Source of the DNA: Mobilicoccus caccae
Lineage (GTDB): Bacteria; Actinomycetota; Actinomycetes; Actinomycetales; Dermatophilaceae
Assembly: GCF_030161635.1 (NCBI RefSeq)
Contig: NZ_BSUO01000001.1
Location: 1,593,199-1,657,198 of the forward strand
Direction of reading: 5' to 3'
DNA length: 64,000 nt
Positions within the stretch are counted from its first letter, which is position 1, and each line of letters opens with the position of its first letter. Under the pieces are notes generated by a model. The model was given only the letters and a program-made list of their open reading frames with translations, was not told the origin of the DNA and searched no databases. The translations under genes were made by a program, and so were the position numbers. Positions 16,450-26,128 of this stretch are shown here, piece after piece.

Positions 16450-17702
16450 TCAGCCGGAGACGACGGTGTTCTTGGGCACGACGACCACACCGCCCTCGCT
16501 CACGTGGAAGCCACGCTCGCGGTCCTTGTCGTGGTCGACGCCGACCTCGGCGCCGTCCTCGAGCACGACGTTCTTGTCGAGGATCGCCTTCTCGACGACG
16601 GCCTTGCGACCGATGCGCACGGCGTCGAGGATCACGCTGTCGCTCACCTGGGCGTAGCTGTTGACCCGCACCCGGGGGAGATGACCGAGCCCTCGACCCG
16701 CGCGCCGCTGATGACCGCGCCGGGGGAGACCGCCGAGTTGATGGCCTCGCCGAGACGGCCGGTCTCGTTGTGCACGAACTTGGCCGGCGGGTTGCCGGTG
16801 TCGGAGGTGTAGATCGGCCAGTCGTAGTTGTAGAGGTTGAAGATGGGGTGGATCGCGATGAGATCCATGTGCGCGTCGTAGTAGGAGTCGAGCGTGCCGA
16901 CGTCGCGCCAGTAGGCGCGGTCGCGGTCGGTGGCGCCGGGGATGACGTTGTCGTTGAAGTCGTACACGTACCCCTCGCCGCGCTCGACGAAGGCCGGGAC
17001 GATATCGCCACCCATGTCGTGGCTGCTCTCGTCGTCCTCGGAGTCCTTGACGACCACGTCGCGCAGCACGTCGGCGTCGAAGACGTAGTTGCCCATCGAG
17101 GCCAGCACCTCGTTCGGTGAACTCGGCAGTCCCTTGGCGTCCGTGGGCTTCTCGCGCCACCGGCCGATGCGGCGGACGTCGCTCTCGTCGACCTCGATGA
17201 CACCGAACTGGTCGGCCAGGGAGATCGGCTGCCGGATGGCGGCGACCGTGATCCCGGCGTCGGTCTCGATGTGCTGGTCGACCATCTGGTGGAAGTCCAT
17301 GCGGTACACGTGGTCGGCGCCCACGACCACGACGATGTCGGGCTTCTCGTCGTCGAGGGTGTTGAGGCTCTGGTAGATGGCGTCGGCGCTGCCCATGTAC
17401 CACTGCTTGCCCATGCGCTGCTGGGCCGGGATGGGGGCGACGTAGTTGCCGAGGAGGTTGGACATGCGCCACGTGCGGGCGATGTGCCGGTCGAGGCTGT
17501 GCGACTTGTACTGGGTCAGGACGACGACCTTGAGATAGCCCGAGTTGACGACGTTGCTCAGGGCGAAGTCGATCAGACGGTAGATGCCGCCGAAGGGGAC
17601 GGCGGGCTTGGCGCGATCGGCGGTGAGAGGCATCAGTCGTTTGCCTTCTCCTCCGGCCAGGACGATGGCGAGCACCTTGGGGTTACGTGTCAGACGCCTC
17701 AT
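16450..17702 (-). CDS. glgC: Glucose-1-phosphate adenylyltransferase GlgC, apparent frameshift near 3' end
   Basis: ADP-glucose pyrophosphorylase making the glucosyl donor for glycogen and related glucans. The nucleotidyl motif [20 protein letters not shown] is near residues 11-30, with [22 protein letters not shown] and GRWREKP in order. The C-terminal left-handed beta-helix repeats include [20 protein letters not shown]. The frame breaks at 16671-16673, after GSVISPG; one added base joins [21 protein letters not shown] and gives 417 residues, the normal length. The ATG at 17702 begins [14 protein letters not shown]. It is divergent from glgA with 120 bases between, the same arrangement as in mycobacteria. 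serB follows immediately. Confidence 0.9.
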
Positions 17703-17810
17703 GTACGCCAACCTACCGGTGCCGCGCGGCCGATGGGAGGTCCGAGGTCCTGCTGTGCGCAAGGGAGTCGAGGGGCACGTCGTCGGAGCCTGCGGGCCCG
17801 CCCGGACGTC

Positions 17811-17816
17811 TAGGGT
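17811..17816 (+). promoter_or_regulatory. -10 box for glgA, leaderless
   Basis: TAGGGT ends 6 bases before the GTG at 17823, with no ribosome-binding site. Confidence 0.5.
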
Positions 17817-17822
17817 GAGCGT

Positions 17823-19022
17823 GTGCGCGTAGACATCCTGACCAAGGAATATCCCCCTCAGATCTACGGTGGTGCCGGTGTGCACGTCGCCGAGCTGACC
17901 CGCGCGTTGCGGGCCCGCGGCGACGTCGACGCCCGGGTGCGCTGCTTCGGTGGACCACGGGAGGAGCCCGGCACGACGGGGTACCCCGACATCGCCGAAC
18001 TCGCCGGGGCCAACGCCGCGTTGGCCACCCTCGGGGTCGACCTCGCGATGGCGGACGACTGCGTCGGCGCCGACCTCGTCCACTCCCACACGTGGTACGC
18101 CAACATGGCCGGGCACGTCGCCTCCCTGCTCGCCGGCGTCCCCCACGTGATCTCGGCGCACTCCCTGGAGCCGTTGCGGCCGTGGAAGGCCGAACAGCTC
18201 GGCGGCGGCTACCGCGTCTCGTCCTGGGTGGAGCGCACCGCGTACGAGAGTGCGGCGGGGATCATCGCCGTCAGCCACGGCATGCGCGCCGACATCCTCG
18301 CGTGCTACCCCGACATCGACCCCGACAAGGTCGCCGTGGTCCACAACGGCATCGACTCCACCGACTGGCAGCCGGATCACTCCGACGCCGGCAAGGACGT
18401 CTGCCGCCGCCACGGGATGGACCCGGACGCCCCGTCCGTCGTCTTCGTCGGCCGCATCACCCGGCAGAAGGGGCTGCCCCACCTGCTCCGCGCAGCGGCG
18501 GCGCTGCCTCCCGACGTCCAGCTCGTCCTGTGCGCCGGCGCGCCCGACACCCCCGAGATCATGGCGGAGGTCGAGGCCCTCATCACCGAGTTGCGCCGCA
18601 GCCGTGAGGGTGTCGTGTGGATCGCCGAGCACCTGCCCCGCGAGCAGGTCGTCGCCATCGAGTCCAACGCGACGGTGTTCGCCTGCCCGTCGGTGTACGA
18701 GCCCCTGGGCATCGTCAACCTCGAGGCCATGGCCTGCGAGGCGCCGGTCGTCGCCACGGCCACCGGCGGCATCCCCGAGGTCGTCGTCGACGGCGAGACG
18801 GGCTGGCTCGTCCCCATCGAGCAGGTCAAGGACGGCACCGGCACACCTGTGGACCCGGCCCGGTTCGAGGCAGACCTCGCCGCGGCGTTGACCGACGCGG
18901 TCGGCGACCCGGAACGCGCCCGGCAGCGTGGCCTGGCCGGACGCGCCCGTGCGGTCGAGGAGTTCTCCTGGCACGCCATCGGCGACCGCACCCTGGAGGT
19001 CTACCGCGACGTCCTGTCCTGA
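17823..19022 (+). CDS. glgA: GT4 glycosyltransferase GlgA/GlgM type
   Basis: Actinobacterial glycogen-synthase-type GT4 enzyme of 399 residues. It starts [20 protein letters not shown] with the glucosyl-donor glycine loop, and has the E-x7-E motif in [36 protein letters not shown] forms the donor-domain entry strand. In mycobacteria the orthologue, divergent from glgC, uses ADP-glucose to make maltose-1-phosphate (GlgM) as well as alpha-1,4-glucan, so either activity is possible here. GTG at 17823 fits the TAGGGT box six bases upstream; another GTG two bases earlier is out of frame. No glgE or glgB gene is nearby. Confidence 0.9.
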   Translation: MRVDILTKEYPPQIYGGAGVHVAELTRALRARGDVDARVRCFGGPREEPGTTGYPDIAELAGANAALATLGVDLAMADDCVGADLVHSHTWYANMAGHVASLLAGVPHVISAHSLEPLRPWKAEQLGGGYRVSSWVERTAYESAAGIIAVSHGMRADILACYPDIDPDKVAVVHNGIDSTDWQPDHSDAGKDVCRRHGMDPDAPSVVFVGRITRQKGLPHLLRAAAALPPDVQLVLCAGAPDTPEIMAEVEALITELRRSREGVVWIAEHLPREQVVAIESNATVFACPSVYEPLGIVNLEAMACEAPVVATATGGIPEVVVDGETGWLVPIEQVKDGTGTPVDPARFEADLAAALTDAVGDPERARQRGLAGRARAVEEFSWHAIGDRTLEVYRDVLS

Positions 19023-19053
19023 GGCGACGTACTCCTGAGGCGACTTTCGAGCG

Positions 19054-19890
19054 TCAGGACCCACCGGCGAGGTCGAAGCACGCCGCGCACGCCGAGGAGG
19101 CGAGGGCGCGGCGTGCCTGCTGCGCCACCGACCGCAGGACGCGTGAGCGGTGCTCACCCGCGGCCAGGGTGGGCGCGTCGTGGAGGTGCTCCAGCGCGGT
19201 GGTGGCGATGGTCTCGATCGTCGCCGCCTGCGTGAGGACCCGGCGTAGTCGCGCCGGAACGTCGGGCGGGAGTCCCCATCGGCCGGAGGCGAGGCGTTCG
19301 TCGGCGAGGTCGCGCAGCCCGGAGTCCCAGGCGCGCACGTCGAGTCCCTCGAGCGCCTCGGTGGCCTCGATGGTCGCCGCGCGCAGACGGCGTTCGACGT
19401 CGGCTGCCGTGACCTGCCCGAGCACATGGGCCGGGGGCGGGGTGCAGTCGTAGGACTCCCACCGCACGATCTCGCCTCGGTCGCCGGCCGGTCCGAAGGT
19501 CTCGAACGCGGGCACGAGCGCCCCACCGACCAGTGGCGACCAGGCGCACTCGCCCGCCTCGACCGCGGCTCCGACGAACTCCGGATCACCACGGGGCAGC
19601 CCGACCAGATCGCCGGGGGCGGGGAGGGAGAGGAGCACGACGCGTTCGCCGAGTTGGGACCACAGGTCGAGCCGGGCGATCGCCGCGGCCGCGTCGACGT
19701 CGGGGATGTCCGGGGTCGCGGCGGCCACCGCCTCGGGGAGGTCGACACCTCGCCTCGCCAACGCGAGGGTCGACCAGATCGCGAACCGGACGGAGGCGGG
19801 GAGTTCGGGCACCGGCTCAGCGTAGGAGAACTCCGCACGGGGACAGCGGCGGCTTTCGCGGACGACCTGCGGATCCGGTGCCTCGAACAC
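19054..19890 (-). CDS. Conserved actinobacterial protein of unknown function
   Basis: A 278-residue soluble protein I cannot assign to a characterised family. It is mostly alpha-helical and acidic, with no signal peptide or membrane segment. The first half has an Ala-rich helical pattern ([20 protein letters not shown]); the middle holds an aromatic segment, [18 protein letters not shown]; the C-terminus is helical and ends [14 protein letters not shown] with a Cys-x2-Cys pair. Codon use is like its neighbours and the frame is intact over its whole length. It is divergent from the ABC ATPase gene, with 26 bases between the start codons, so the two probably share a control region. Confidence 0.7.
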   Translation of the reverse strand: MFEAPDPQVVRESRRCPRAEFSYAEPVPELPASVRFAIWSTLALARRGVDLPEAVAAATPDIPDVDAAAAIARLDLWSQLGERVVLLSLPAPGDLVGLPRGDPEFVGAAVEAGECAWSPLVGGALVPAFETFGPAGDRGEIVRWESYDCTPPPAHVLGQVTAADVERRLRAATIEATEALEGLDVRAWDSGLRDLADERLASGRWGLPPDVPARLRRVLTQAATIETIATTALEHLHDAPTLAAGEHRSRVLRSVAQQARRALASSACAACFDLAGGS

Positions 19891-19903
19891 GCCGCGCTCC
19901 CGC

Positions 19904-19909
19904 TAGGGT
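19904..19909 (+). promoter_or_regulatory. -10 box for the ABC ATPase gene, leaderless
   Basis: TAGGGT ends 7 bases before the ATG at 19917. The box lies inside the very short gap between two divergent genes. Confidence 0.5.
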
Positions 19910-19916
19910 CGTCCCC

Positions 19917-20728
19917 ATGAGTGACGTGCTCGCATTCGCCGGCGTGACCGTGACCCGCGGGGACAAGGACCTGCTCGCGGACGTCGACTGGGAGATCGAA
20001 GAGGGTCAGCGCTGGGTCGTGCTCGGCCCCAACGGCGCGGGCAAGACGACGTTGCTCCAGATGGCCTCGGCGCGCATGCACCCCACCCGTGGTGTCGCCG
20101 GAGTCCTCGGTGAGGTCCTCGGCGCCGTCGACGTCTTCGAGCTCCGGCCCCGGATCGGCCTGGCCAGCGCGTCGCTGGCCGACCAGGTCCCGGGGGACGA
20201 GAAGGTGTCCGACGTCGTGGTCACGGCCTCCTACGGGGTCGTCGGCCGCTGGCGCGAGACCTACGACCGGCTCGACCTCGCGCGGGCGGGTGACCTGCTC
20301 GACGCGCTCGGCGTGGCCCACCTCGCCGATCGCCGCTACGGCACCCTCAGCGAGGGGAGCGCAAGCGGGTCCAGATCGCACGAGCCCTGATGACCGACCC
20401 CGAACTCATGCTCCTCGACGAGCCCGCCGCCGGGTTGGACCTCGGCGGCCGTGAGGACCTCGTGGCCCGGCTGGGCCTGCTCGCCGAAGACCTCGACGCG
20501 CCGGCCCTCGTCCTCGTCACCCACCACGTCGAGGAGATCCCGCCGGGATTCACCGACGTGCTCCTGCTCCGGGAGGGGCGGGTCGTCGCGGCGGGTCCGA
20601 TCGAGATCACGCTCACCGAGGCCAACCTCAAGGAGACCTTCGGACTCGACGTCGTCCTCGAACAGCACGGCCGGCGCTACAGCGCCCGTGCGGCGGTTCC
20701 GGAGCCCGAGGAGGCGTCGTCGAACTGA
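19917..20728 (+). CDS. ABC transporter ATP-binding protein (soluble), apparent frameshift
   Basis: Single-domain ABC ATPase of 270 residues when repaired. Walker A is GPNGAGKTT near residues 39-47; the signature [16 protein letters not shown] and Walker [14 protein letters not shown] follow, then the switch His in THHVEEIP. The frame breaks inside the signature at the G-run 20354-20357; one added G restores it exactly. No permease gene is adjacent. The form resembles stand-alone ATPases of the ModF/YlmA type widespread in actinobacteria. Its role is unknown; NfeD and SPFH genes follow on the same strand after a hairpin-rich gap. Confidence 0.83.
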
Positions 20729-20757
20729 GTTGGCGGACACGGCTTTCGGCCTTTCCG

Positions 20758-20796
20758 GGAATTCTCGGACGAATTCCGGGCGTTGAAGCCACAACG
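20758..20796. terminator. Tandem small hairpins between the ABC ATPase and nfeD genes
   Basis: GGAATTC (20758-20764) pairs with GAATTCC (20771-20777) over a 6-base loop, and CGTTG (20781-20785) pairs with CAACG (20792-20796). They are AT-rich for this genome and may end the upstream transcript or mark an operator for nfeD. Confidence 0.4.
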
Positions 20797-20822
20797 CCCA
20801 CCGAACACGAGAGGCTGGACGC

Positions 20823-21314
20823 ATGGACTGGGACTGGCTGAGCGAGAACGGATGGGCCGTGTGGCTCGGCCTGGCCCTGGCACTGGGTGCCATCGAGGCC
20901 GCCACCGCCGACTTCATCTTCCTCATGCTGGCCGGAGGTGCTGTCGCGGGACTCGTGGCGGGGGTCTTCACCGAGAGCATCGCGATCCAGCTGATCGCCG
21001 CTTCGATCACGGCTCTGGTCCTCCTGGTCACGGTGCGCCCCGTGCTCAAGCGGCACATGCTCGACCGCCTTCCCGGCACCGGGATGGGCATCGAGACCTA
21101 CGCGGGCAAGGGGGCCGTGGTCACCGCCGCCGTCGACGAGAACGACGGACGCGTCGAGGTCGACCACGAGGAGTGGAGCGCCCGCACCGACCGGCCCACC
21201 ATCCCGCTACCACCGGGGACCGACGTCACCATCGTGCGCGTCGACGGCGCGACCCTCGTGGTCGAACCCACCCCCGGCATCCAGGACTCCGTCGCCGGGG
21301 AGGACCGACCGTAG
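20823..21314 (+). CDS. NfeD-like membrane protein
   Basis: Short NfeD-family protein of 163 residues: three hydrophobic segments in the first 75 residues (WAVWLGLALALGAIEA, FIFLMLAGGAVAGLV, IQLIAASITALVLLVTV) followed by a soluble OB-fold domain with GKGAVVTAAVDENDGRVEVDH and ending VVEPTPG. NfeD proteins partner with SPFH/stomatin proteins in membrane microdomains; the SPFH gene is next in line 69 bases on, the classic pair. GAGAGG lies about 8 bases before the ATG. The short form has no protease domain. Confidence 0.88.
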   Translation: MDWDWLSENGWAVWLGLALALGAIEAATADFIFLMLAGGAVAGLVAGVFTESIAIQLIAASITALVLLVTVRPVLKRHMLDRLPGTGMGIETYAGKGAVVTAAVDENDGRVEVDHEEWSARTDRPTIPLPPGTDVTIVRVDGATLVVEPTPGIQDSVAGEDRP

Positions 21315-21383
21315 GCCAGGCATCACCGGCCCACGGACACGACTGTCAAGAAGGACCGTTCTCACACAAGGGGAGTGACACGT

Positions 21384-22646
21384 ATGGATCTGATCGGGCC
21401 CATCCTGCTCGCGCTGATGGTGCTGTTCGTGGTGGTGATCGTCGTGCGCTCGGTGCGGATCGTGCCGCAGCAGACGTCGCTGATCATCGAACGGCTGGGA
21501 AAGTACTCGCGCACGCTCGACGCCGGCATCCACGTCATCGTGCCCTTCGTCGACAAGGTGCGCGCCAACATCGACCAGCGTGAGCAGGTGGTCTCGTTCC
21601 CGCCGCAGCCGGTGATCACCAGCGACAACCTGGTCGTCAACATCGACACGGTCATCTACTACGCCGTCACCGACCCCAAGGCCGCCGTCTACGGCATCGC
21701 CAACTTCATCCAGGGCATCGAGCAGCTCACCGTCACCACGCTGCGTAACGTCATCGGCTCCATGGACCTGGAGCAGACGCTGACCAGCCGTGACCAGATC
21801 AACGGTCAGCTCCGCGGAGTGCTCGACGACGCCACCGGCAAGTGGGGCATCCGGGTGGGCCGCGTCGAGCTCAAGGCGATCGACCCGCCGCACTCGGTGC
21901 AGGACTCGATGGAGAAGCAGATGCGTGCCGAGCGTGACCGGCGCGCGACCATCCTCACGGCCGAGGGTGTCAAGCAGTCCGCGATCCTCGAGGCCGAGGG
22001 TGAGAAGCAGAGCCAGATCCTGCGCGCCGAGGGTTCGGCGCAGGCGCGCATCCTCGAGGCCCAGGGTCAGGCGCGAGCCATCAAGCAGGTCTTCGAGGCC
22101 ATCCACAAGGGCAAGCCCAACCAGCAGCTGCTCGCCTACCAGTACCTGCAGGTCCTCCCGCAGCTCGCGCGCGGCGACTCCAACAAGATGTGGATCGTCC
22201 CGAGCGAGTTCACCGACGCCATGAAGGGATTCGGCAACGCGTTCGGCGCCGAGGGCTTCAAGTTCCCCGGTGGGTCCAACGAGGTCGAAGAGGCCGAGTT
22301 CGACGACGACACCGACGCGTTCGAGGACATCACGCTGCAGGACCCGCACGAGGCTCTCGAGCAGGCCCGTCGTGAGGCGTCGGCCACCTCGGCGGAGGTC
22401 GACGACACCGCCGCCACCCTGCGCGGCGACCAGCGCAAGAAGCAGCAGCGTCCGTCCCTGCAGGGTCAGGATCAGGTGCCCGCCATCGGGGGCGTCGCCC
22501 CGGGCATGCCCGGCACCACGCCGTTCGACACGGTTCCCGGCGCCGAACCGGCCGGTGGATCGACCGCCGCGGACCCCGTCCCGCCGCGGGAGCCGGTCCA
22601 GGAGCCGCAGCCGGGTCAGGACCCGCAGCCGCCGCGCCAGGGCTGA
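21384..22646 (+). CDS. SPFH/stomatin family membrane protein
   Basis: Stomatin-like protein of 420 residues, partner of NfeD. One N-terminal membrane helix (residues 3-24) is followed by the SPFH domain: IVPQQTSLIIERLGKYSRTL, PGIHVIVPFVDK-like segment, and LVVNIDTVIYYAVTDPKAAVYG. A long helical coiled-coil repeat region (ILTAEGVKQSAILEAEGEKQ, ILRAEGSAQARILEAQGQAR) is typical of QmcA-type oligomers. The C-terminal 110 residues are acidic and then Pro/Gln-rich and likely disordered. ATG at 21384 is preferred over GTG at 21375 because GGGAG sits 8 bases upstream of it. It probably organises lipid microdomains or membrane protein quality control. Confidence 0.9.
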   Translation: MDLIGPILLALMVLFVVVIVVRSVRIVPQQTSLIIERLGKYSRTLDAGIHVIVPFVDKVRANIDQREQVVSFPPQPVITSDNLVVNIDTVIYYAVTDPKAAVYGIANFIQGIEQLTVTTLRNVIGSMDLEQTLTSRDQINGQLRGVLDDATGKWGIRVGRVELKAIDPPHSVQDSMEKQMRAERDRRATILTAEGVKQSAILEAEGEKQSQILRAEGSAQARILEAQGQARAIKQVFEAIHKGKPNQQLLAYQYLQVLPQLARGDSNKMWIVPSEFTDAMKGFGNAFGAEGFKFPGGSNEVEEAEFDDDTDAFEDITLQDPHEALEQARREASATSAEVDDTAATLRGDQRKKQQRPSLQGQDQVPAIGGVAPGMPGTTPFDTVPGAEPAGGSTAADPVPPREPVQEPQPGQDPQPPRQG

Positions 22647-22686
22647 GGCCCACGCAGGCCGGATCTGCGCAACACCCCGTCACCAC

Positions 22687-22692
22687 TAAGGT
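22687..22692 (+). promoter_or_regulatory. -10 box for the TSUP gene, leaderless
   Basis: TAAGGT ends 6 bases before the GTG at 22699 with no ribosome-binding site. Confidence 0.45.
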
Positions 22693-22698
22693 GGCGGG

Positions 22699-23492
22699 GT
22701 GTCGGTGTTCGAGGTGGTGGCGATCGTGCTCGCCGGGGTCGCTGCGGGAACGATCAACACGATCGTGGGGTCGGGGTCGCTGGTCACCTTTCCCACCCTG
22801 TTGTTCTTCGGCTACCCGCCCGTGATCGCCAACATGTCGAACACCGTGGGGCTGGTCGGTGGCGGTGTCACCGGCGTGCACGGGTATCGCCGCGAACTCG
22901 GCGGCGCCGGACCGGTGCTGCGCCGGCTGATCCCGGCGTCACTGCTGGGCGGGATCACGGGCGGGTTGCTGTTGCTGGTCCTGCCGCCGGAGGTCTTCGA
23001 GGTGGTCGTCCCGGCGCTCATCGCCCTCGGGGTGGTCCTCGTCCTGCTCGGTCCACGGCTGCAGCGACGGACCGCCCGCCGGCGAGCGGAGCAGGTGGAG
23101 GCGAGCGGACGGGCCGATCACGCCTCCCTGGCCCACCGCATCGGTCTGCCGGTGGCCATCTACCTCGCCGGTGTCTACGGCGGCTACTTCGGGGCGGCCC
23201 AGGGCGTCATCCTCGTCGGGATCATGGGCGTGATGCTCTCCGAGGGTCTCCAGACGATCAACGGCATCAAGAACGTGCTCGGGCTCGTCGTCAACGCCGT
23301 GTCGGCGCTGGTGTTCATCGTCGTCGCTGGGTCGTCCATCGCGTGGTGGGCCGTCCTCTGCCTCGGCGCCGGCGCGATGCTGGGGGAGTGCTCGGCGCCG
23401 GTATCGGCCGCCGGTTGCCCCCTGTGCTGCTCCGCGCCGTCATCGTCGTCATCGGCGTGGTGGCGATCGCGCAGATGACCCTGTTCTCCTGA
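22699..23492 (+). CDS. TSUP family permease (TauE/SafE sulfite exporter type), apparent frameshift
   Basis: Integral membrane protein with about eight helices in two repeats. The repeat motifs are visible: GTINTIVGSGSLVTFPTLLFFGYPP in part (residues 14-37) and YGGYFGAAQGVILVGIMG in the second half, then INGIKNVLGLVVNAVSALVF. The family exports or imports sulfur-containing or organic anions; substrate unknown. The frame breaks at the G-run 23382-23386; one added G yields GAGIGRRLPPVLLRAVIVVI and a stop at 23492, giving 264 residues with a proper last helix. Start GTG 22699 fits the TAAGGT box. Confidence 0.85.
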
Positions 23493-23530
23493 CCCTGCTC
23501 GCCAGCCCGCCCGACGACGAAGGCCACCGC

Positions 23531-24367
23531 ATGAGGATCGACATCGAGGACCCCACCGACGACCGGGTCTGCGACTACTTCCGACTCACCGACGTCGCCC
23601 TGCGACGCCGTCTCGAACCGGAGCGGGGCCTGTACCTGGCCGAGAGCGAGAAGGTGATCCGGCGGGCCCTGGCGGCGGGTCACCGTCCGCGATCGTTCCT
23701 CATGGCCCGCAAGTGGCTGGAGGACATGGCCGACCTCGTGCGGTCCGCCGAGGACGACGGGGTGCCGGTCTACGTCGCCGGGGATGACGTCATCCGCGAG
23801 ATGACCGGGTTCCACCTGCACCGGGGAGCGCTGGCGTCGATGCAGCGTCCGGTCCTGCCGGAGCTCGCCGAGGTCCTCACCGGCGCGCGCCGGGTGATCG
23901 TCCTGGAGGACATCGTCGATCACACCAACGTCGGGGCCGTGTTCCGCTCCGCGGCTGCGCTCGGGGTCGACGCCGTCCTCGTGACCCCGCGATGCGCGGA
24001 CCCGTTGTACCGACGCAGCGTGCGGGTCTCGATGGGCACGGTGTTCCAGGTGCCGTGGACGCGCACGGGGGAGTGGCCCGGGGGCGTCGCCGACCTGCAG
24101 GCCCTCGGGTTCACGGTGGCCGCCTTCGCACTGGAGGCGGACGCGGTCGACCTCGACGACCTGGCCGTGGACCCGCCCGAGCGGCTGGCGCTCGTCATGG
24201 GCGCCGAGGGAGACGGCCTCGGCCACCGGACGGTCACCGGGAGTGACCTGGTGGTCCGTATCCCGATGGCCGGAGGCGTCGACTCCCTCAACGTGGCCGC
24301 GGCCTCGGCCGTGGCGATGTGGGCGTTGCGTGTGCCCGAGGAGCTCAGGCCTGGTACATCCCCGTGA
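23531..24367 (+). CDS. TrmH/SpoU family RNA 2'-O-methyltransferase
   Basis: SPOUT-class methyltransferase of 278 residues that methylates ribose 2'-OH in rRNA or tRNA using SAM. The N-terminal substrate-binding part includes [20 protein letters not shown]. The knotted catalytic domain has [20 protein letters not shown] (motif 1, catalytic Arg), [10 protein letters not shown] (motif 2) and [18 protein letters not shown] (motif 3). Exact RNA target cannot be inferred. It starts 38 bases after the TSUP stop and its last codons overlap the convergent PEBP gene by 23 bases. Confidence 0.9.
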   Translation: MRIDIEDPTDDRVCDYFRLTDVALRRRLEPERGLYLAESEKVIRRALAAGHRPRSFLMARKWLEDMADLVRSAEDDGVPVYVAGDDVIREMTGFHLHRGALASMQRPVLPELAEVLTGARRVIVLEDIVDHTNVGAVFRSAAALGVDAVLVTPRCADPLYRRSVRVSMGTVFQVPWTRTGEWPGGVADLQALGFTVAAFALEADAVDLDDLAVDPPERLALVMGAEGDGLGHRTVTGSDLVVRIPMAGGVDSLNVAAASAVAMWALRVPEELRPGTSP

Positions 24368-24872
24368 GGACGGCGCGGCCCAGGGTGTGCTCGAGCATGA
24401 CGAACGACGCCTTGGTGGGGGAGTCGTCCGGGTCGAGCGACAGGTCCGCGACGTCGAGGGCGTGCACGGCGAACATGTAGCGGTGCGGGACGTCGCCCTC
24501 GGGCGGGGCCGCGCCACCGAAGTCCTTGGTGCCGTAGTCGTTACGCAGCTGGATCGTGCCGTGCGGGAGACCTCCGCCGACCGAACCGGCTCCGGCGGCG
24601 AGTTCGGTGACGTCGGCGGGCAGGCCGACGACGAACCAGTGCCAGAAGCCCGAGGGGGTCGGGGCGTCGGGGTCGAAGCAGCTCACGGCGTAGCTCTGGG
24701 TGCCCTCCGGGGCGCCGGACCAGCGCAGCTCGGGCGAGCGGTTCTCGCCGCCGAAGGTCTGCGCCTCGGGCAGCGCGCCACCGTCGGAGAACTCCGGGCT
24801 CTCCAGGGTGAAGGACGCCACCTGCGGGAGGAGGTCGTACGGGTCTGGGGCTTGGGGTCGCTCGAGGCTCAT
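24345..24872 (-). CDS. YbhB/YbcL family (PEBP-like) protein
   Basis: Phosphatidylethanolamine-binding-protein-like protein of 175 residues. Hallmarks are [37 protein letters not shown] (the DPDxP ligand-binding motif and HW) and [21 protein letters not shown]. No signal peptide, so it is cytoplasmic. Family members bind small anionic ligands; the physiological role in bacteria is unclear. The stop region overlaps the end of the convergent methyltransferase gene. The DUF3037-HipA pair lies just upstream on the same strand. Confidence 0.9.
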   Translation of the reverse strand: MSLERPQAPDPYDLLPQVASFTLESPEFSDGGALPEAQTFGGENRSPELRWSGAPEGTQSYAVSCFDPDAPTPSGFWHWFVVGLPADVTELAAGAGSVGGGLPHGTIQLRNDYGTKDFGGAAPPEGDVPHRYMFAVHALDVADLSLDPDDSPTKASFVMLEHTLGRAVLTGMYQA

Positions 24873-24881
24873 GCCTCGACC

Positions 24882-25277
24882 CTAACGGCCTCCACCGACA
24901 GGCGCGACGAGGAGGCCGAGCAGTCGCGTGAGTTCGGCCACGGGGTCCGTCGTCAGCCCGCCGTGACGCGGGCCGGGCTGCAGGACGGTGCTGCGCGGCG
25001 CGGCGATCCAGCCGAACCTCGCTCCCTGCTTCGGCATCTCGTCGCGGGCGACGTCGCCGGAGCAGACGGCGCGGATCCGCTCCAACGAGGCGCTGAGGGC
25101 ATCCAGATCCACGTCGGGATCCAGCGCGGTGAGGCGCTCGGGGTGGATCTCGTGGCCGCTGATCAACACCTCGGCCTCCTGGCAGAACAGCACGATCCCG
25201 ACGTTGACGAACTCCTCACGCTCGACGCGGGGCACGCACCGCAGGGTGACGTACTGGTAGGGCAGCAGCGCACTCAT
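24882..25277 (-). CDS. DUF3037 family protein
   Basis: A 131-residue protein with the DUF3037 pattern: start LLPYQYVTLRCVPRVEREEF, then VNVGIVLFCQEAEVL, and a helical C-terminal half. Its ATG overlaps the stop of the upstream HipA-like kinase gene (ATGA), so translation is coupled. The HipA-like/DUF3037 pairing recurs in many bacteria, and DUF3037 may regulate or be the substrate or partner of the kinase. No HTH antitoxin of the HipB type is present. Function unknown. Confidence 0.85.
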   Translation of the reverse strand: MSALLPYQYVTLRCVPRVEREEFVNVGIVLFCQEAEVLISGHEIHPERLTALDPDVDLDALSASLERIRAVCSGDVARDEMPKQGARFGWIAAPRSTVLQPGPRHGGLTTDPVAELTRLLGLLVAPVGGGR

Positions 25278-26053
25278 GCCGCACCACCCCCGGGCAGCCA
25301 GGCGGCCGGCGCGTCCGAGCGGGCCGTGAGGCAGTCGAGGTAGGCGCGACGGAGGGCGGCGACGTCGGGGAGGTCCTGCGTCGTCTCGAGCCAGTCCGCC
25401 GGCACGCTGTCGACGACCTCGGTGAGCACCTCGGGTGTCAGCGTCGCCGCGAACTCCTCGTGCCGGGCGGCGAGACGGTCCGCCACTCCCGGGACGCCCC
25501 ACAGCACGTGGCGGTCCACGTCGAACCGTTGGGCCGCGAAACGCTCGGGTGAGGGCGCGCGGGAGGGCCAGGAGTGGTGGAAGTACAAGGCCGCCCCGTG
25601 GTCGATCGCGGCCAGGCGGTCGTGCCACCACAGCAGGTTGGGGTTGTGCCAGGTGCGGTCGACGTTGGCGGTGAAGGCGTCGAGCCACACGATCGCCGCC
25701 GCGACGTCGGCCGAGGGCTGCCGGGCGCCGTCGTAGCCGAAGGAGCCGGGCAGGAAGTCCATGCCGAGGTTGGTGCCGAGCGAGGCGTCGAGCAGGTCCT
25801 GGACCTCCTCGTCGGCCTCGTACCGGGCGATGGCCGGCTCGAGGTCGGCCACGACCAGATCGGGCACGAACACCCCGATCCGGCGGCCCAGCAGACCGAC
25901 GATGACCTCGGCCACCAGCACCTTGGGGCCTTGCCCGGCACCGCGGAACTTGACCACGTAGATGCCGTCGTCGTCGGCCTCCATGAGGCCGGGCATGGAC
26001 CCTCCTTCGCGGAGGGGCAGGACGTAGCGGGTCGCCCGCACGGTCGGTAGCAC
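25274..26053 (-). CDS. HipA-like kinase family protein
   Basis: A 259-residue protein related to the C-terminal kinase fold of HipA. The N-terminal strands include YVVKFRGAGQGPKVLVAEVI, with the Lys that would contact ATP. The catalytic region is FTANVDRTWHNPNLLWW with IDHGAALYFH, matching the catalytic loop and metal-binding DxG-type motif. It lacks the N-terminal HipA subdomain. The gene is coupled to DUF3037 by a 4-base overlap. As no hipB-like gene is present, it should not be called a HipBA toxin-antitoxin pair. Start ATG 26053 is the first in the frame; an ATG at MPGLMEADDDG is an alternative. Confidence 0.8.
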   Translation of the reverse strand: MLPTVRATRYVLPLREGGSMPGLMEADDDGIYVVKFRGAGQGPKVLVAEVIVGLLGRRIGVFVPDLVVADLEPAIARYEADEEVQDLLDASLGTNLGMDFLPGSFGYDGARQPSADVAAAIVWLDAFTANVDRTWHNPNLLWWHDRLAAIDHGAALYFHHSWPSRAPSPERFAAQRFDVDRHVLWGVPGVADRLAARHEEFAATLTPEVLTEVVDSVPADWLETTQDLPDVAALRRAYLDCLTARSDAPAAWLPGGGAA

Positions 26054-26116
26054 CCACCCAGCTTAGGAGACCGCACGCCGGCCCGGCTCCGGCGAGGAGC
26101 GCGGCCGGTCGCGGGC

Positions 26117-26122
26117 TACGGT
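26117..26122 (+). promoter_or_regulatory. -10 box for the acyltransferase gene, leaderless
   Basis: TACGGT ends 6 bases before the ATG at 26129. This also argues against the in-frame GTG at 26123 as the start. Confidence 0.5.
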
Positions 26123-26128
26123 GTGCCC

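Noticed and set aside
16644..20381. Minus-strand open frame of 1245 codons spanning glgC to the ABC ATPase gene
   Set aside because: Only the glgC part is coding. The rest is the antisense of glgA and other real genes, a common artefact of GC-rich codon use.
24882..26053. HipBA toxin-antitoxin operon
   Set aside because: The kinase lacks the N-terminal HipA part and there is no HTH antitoxin; its partner is DUF3037.
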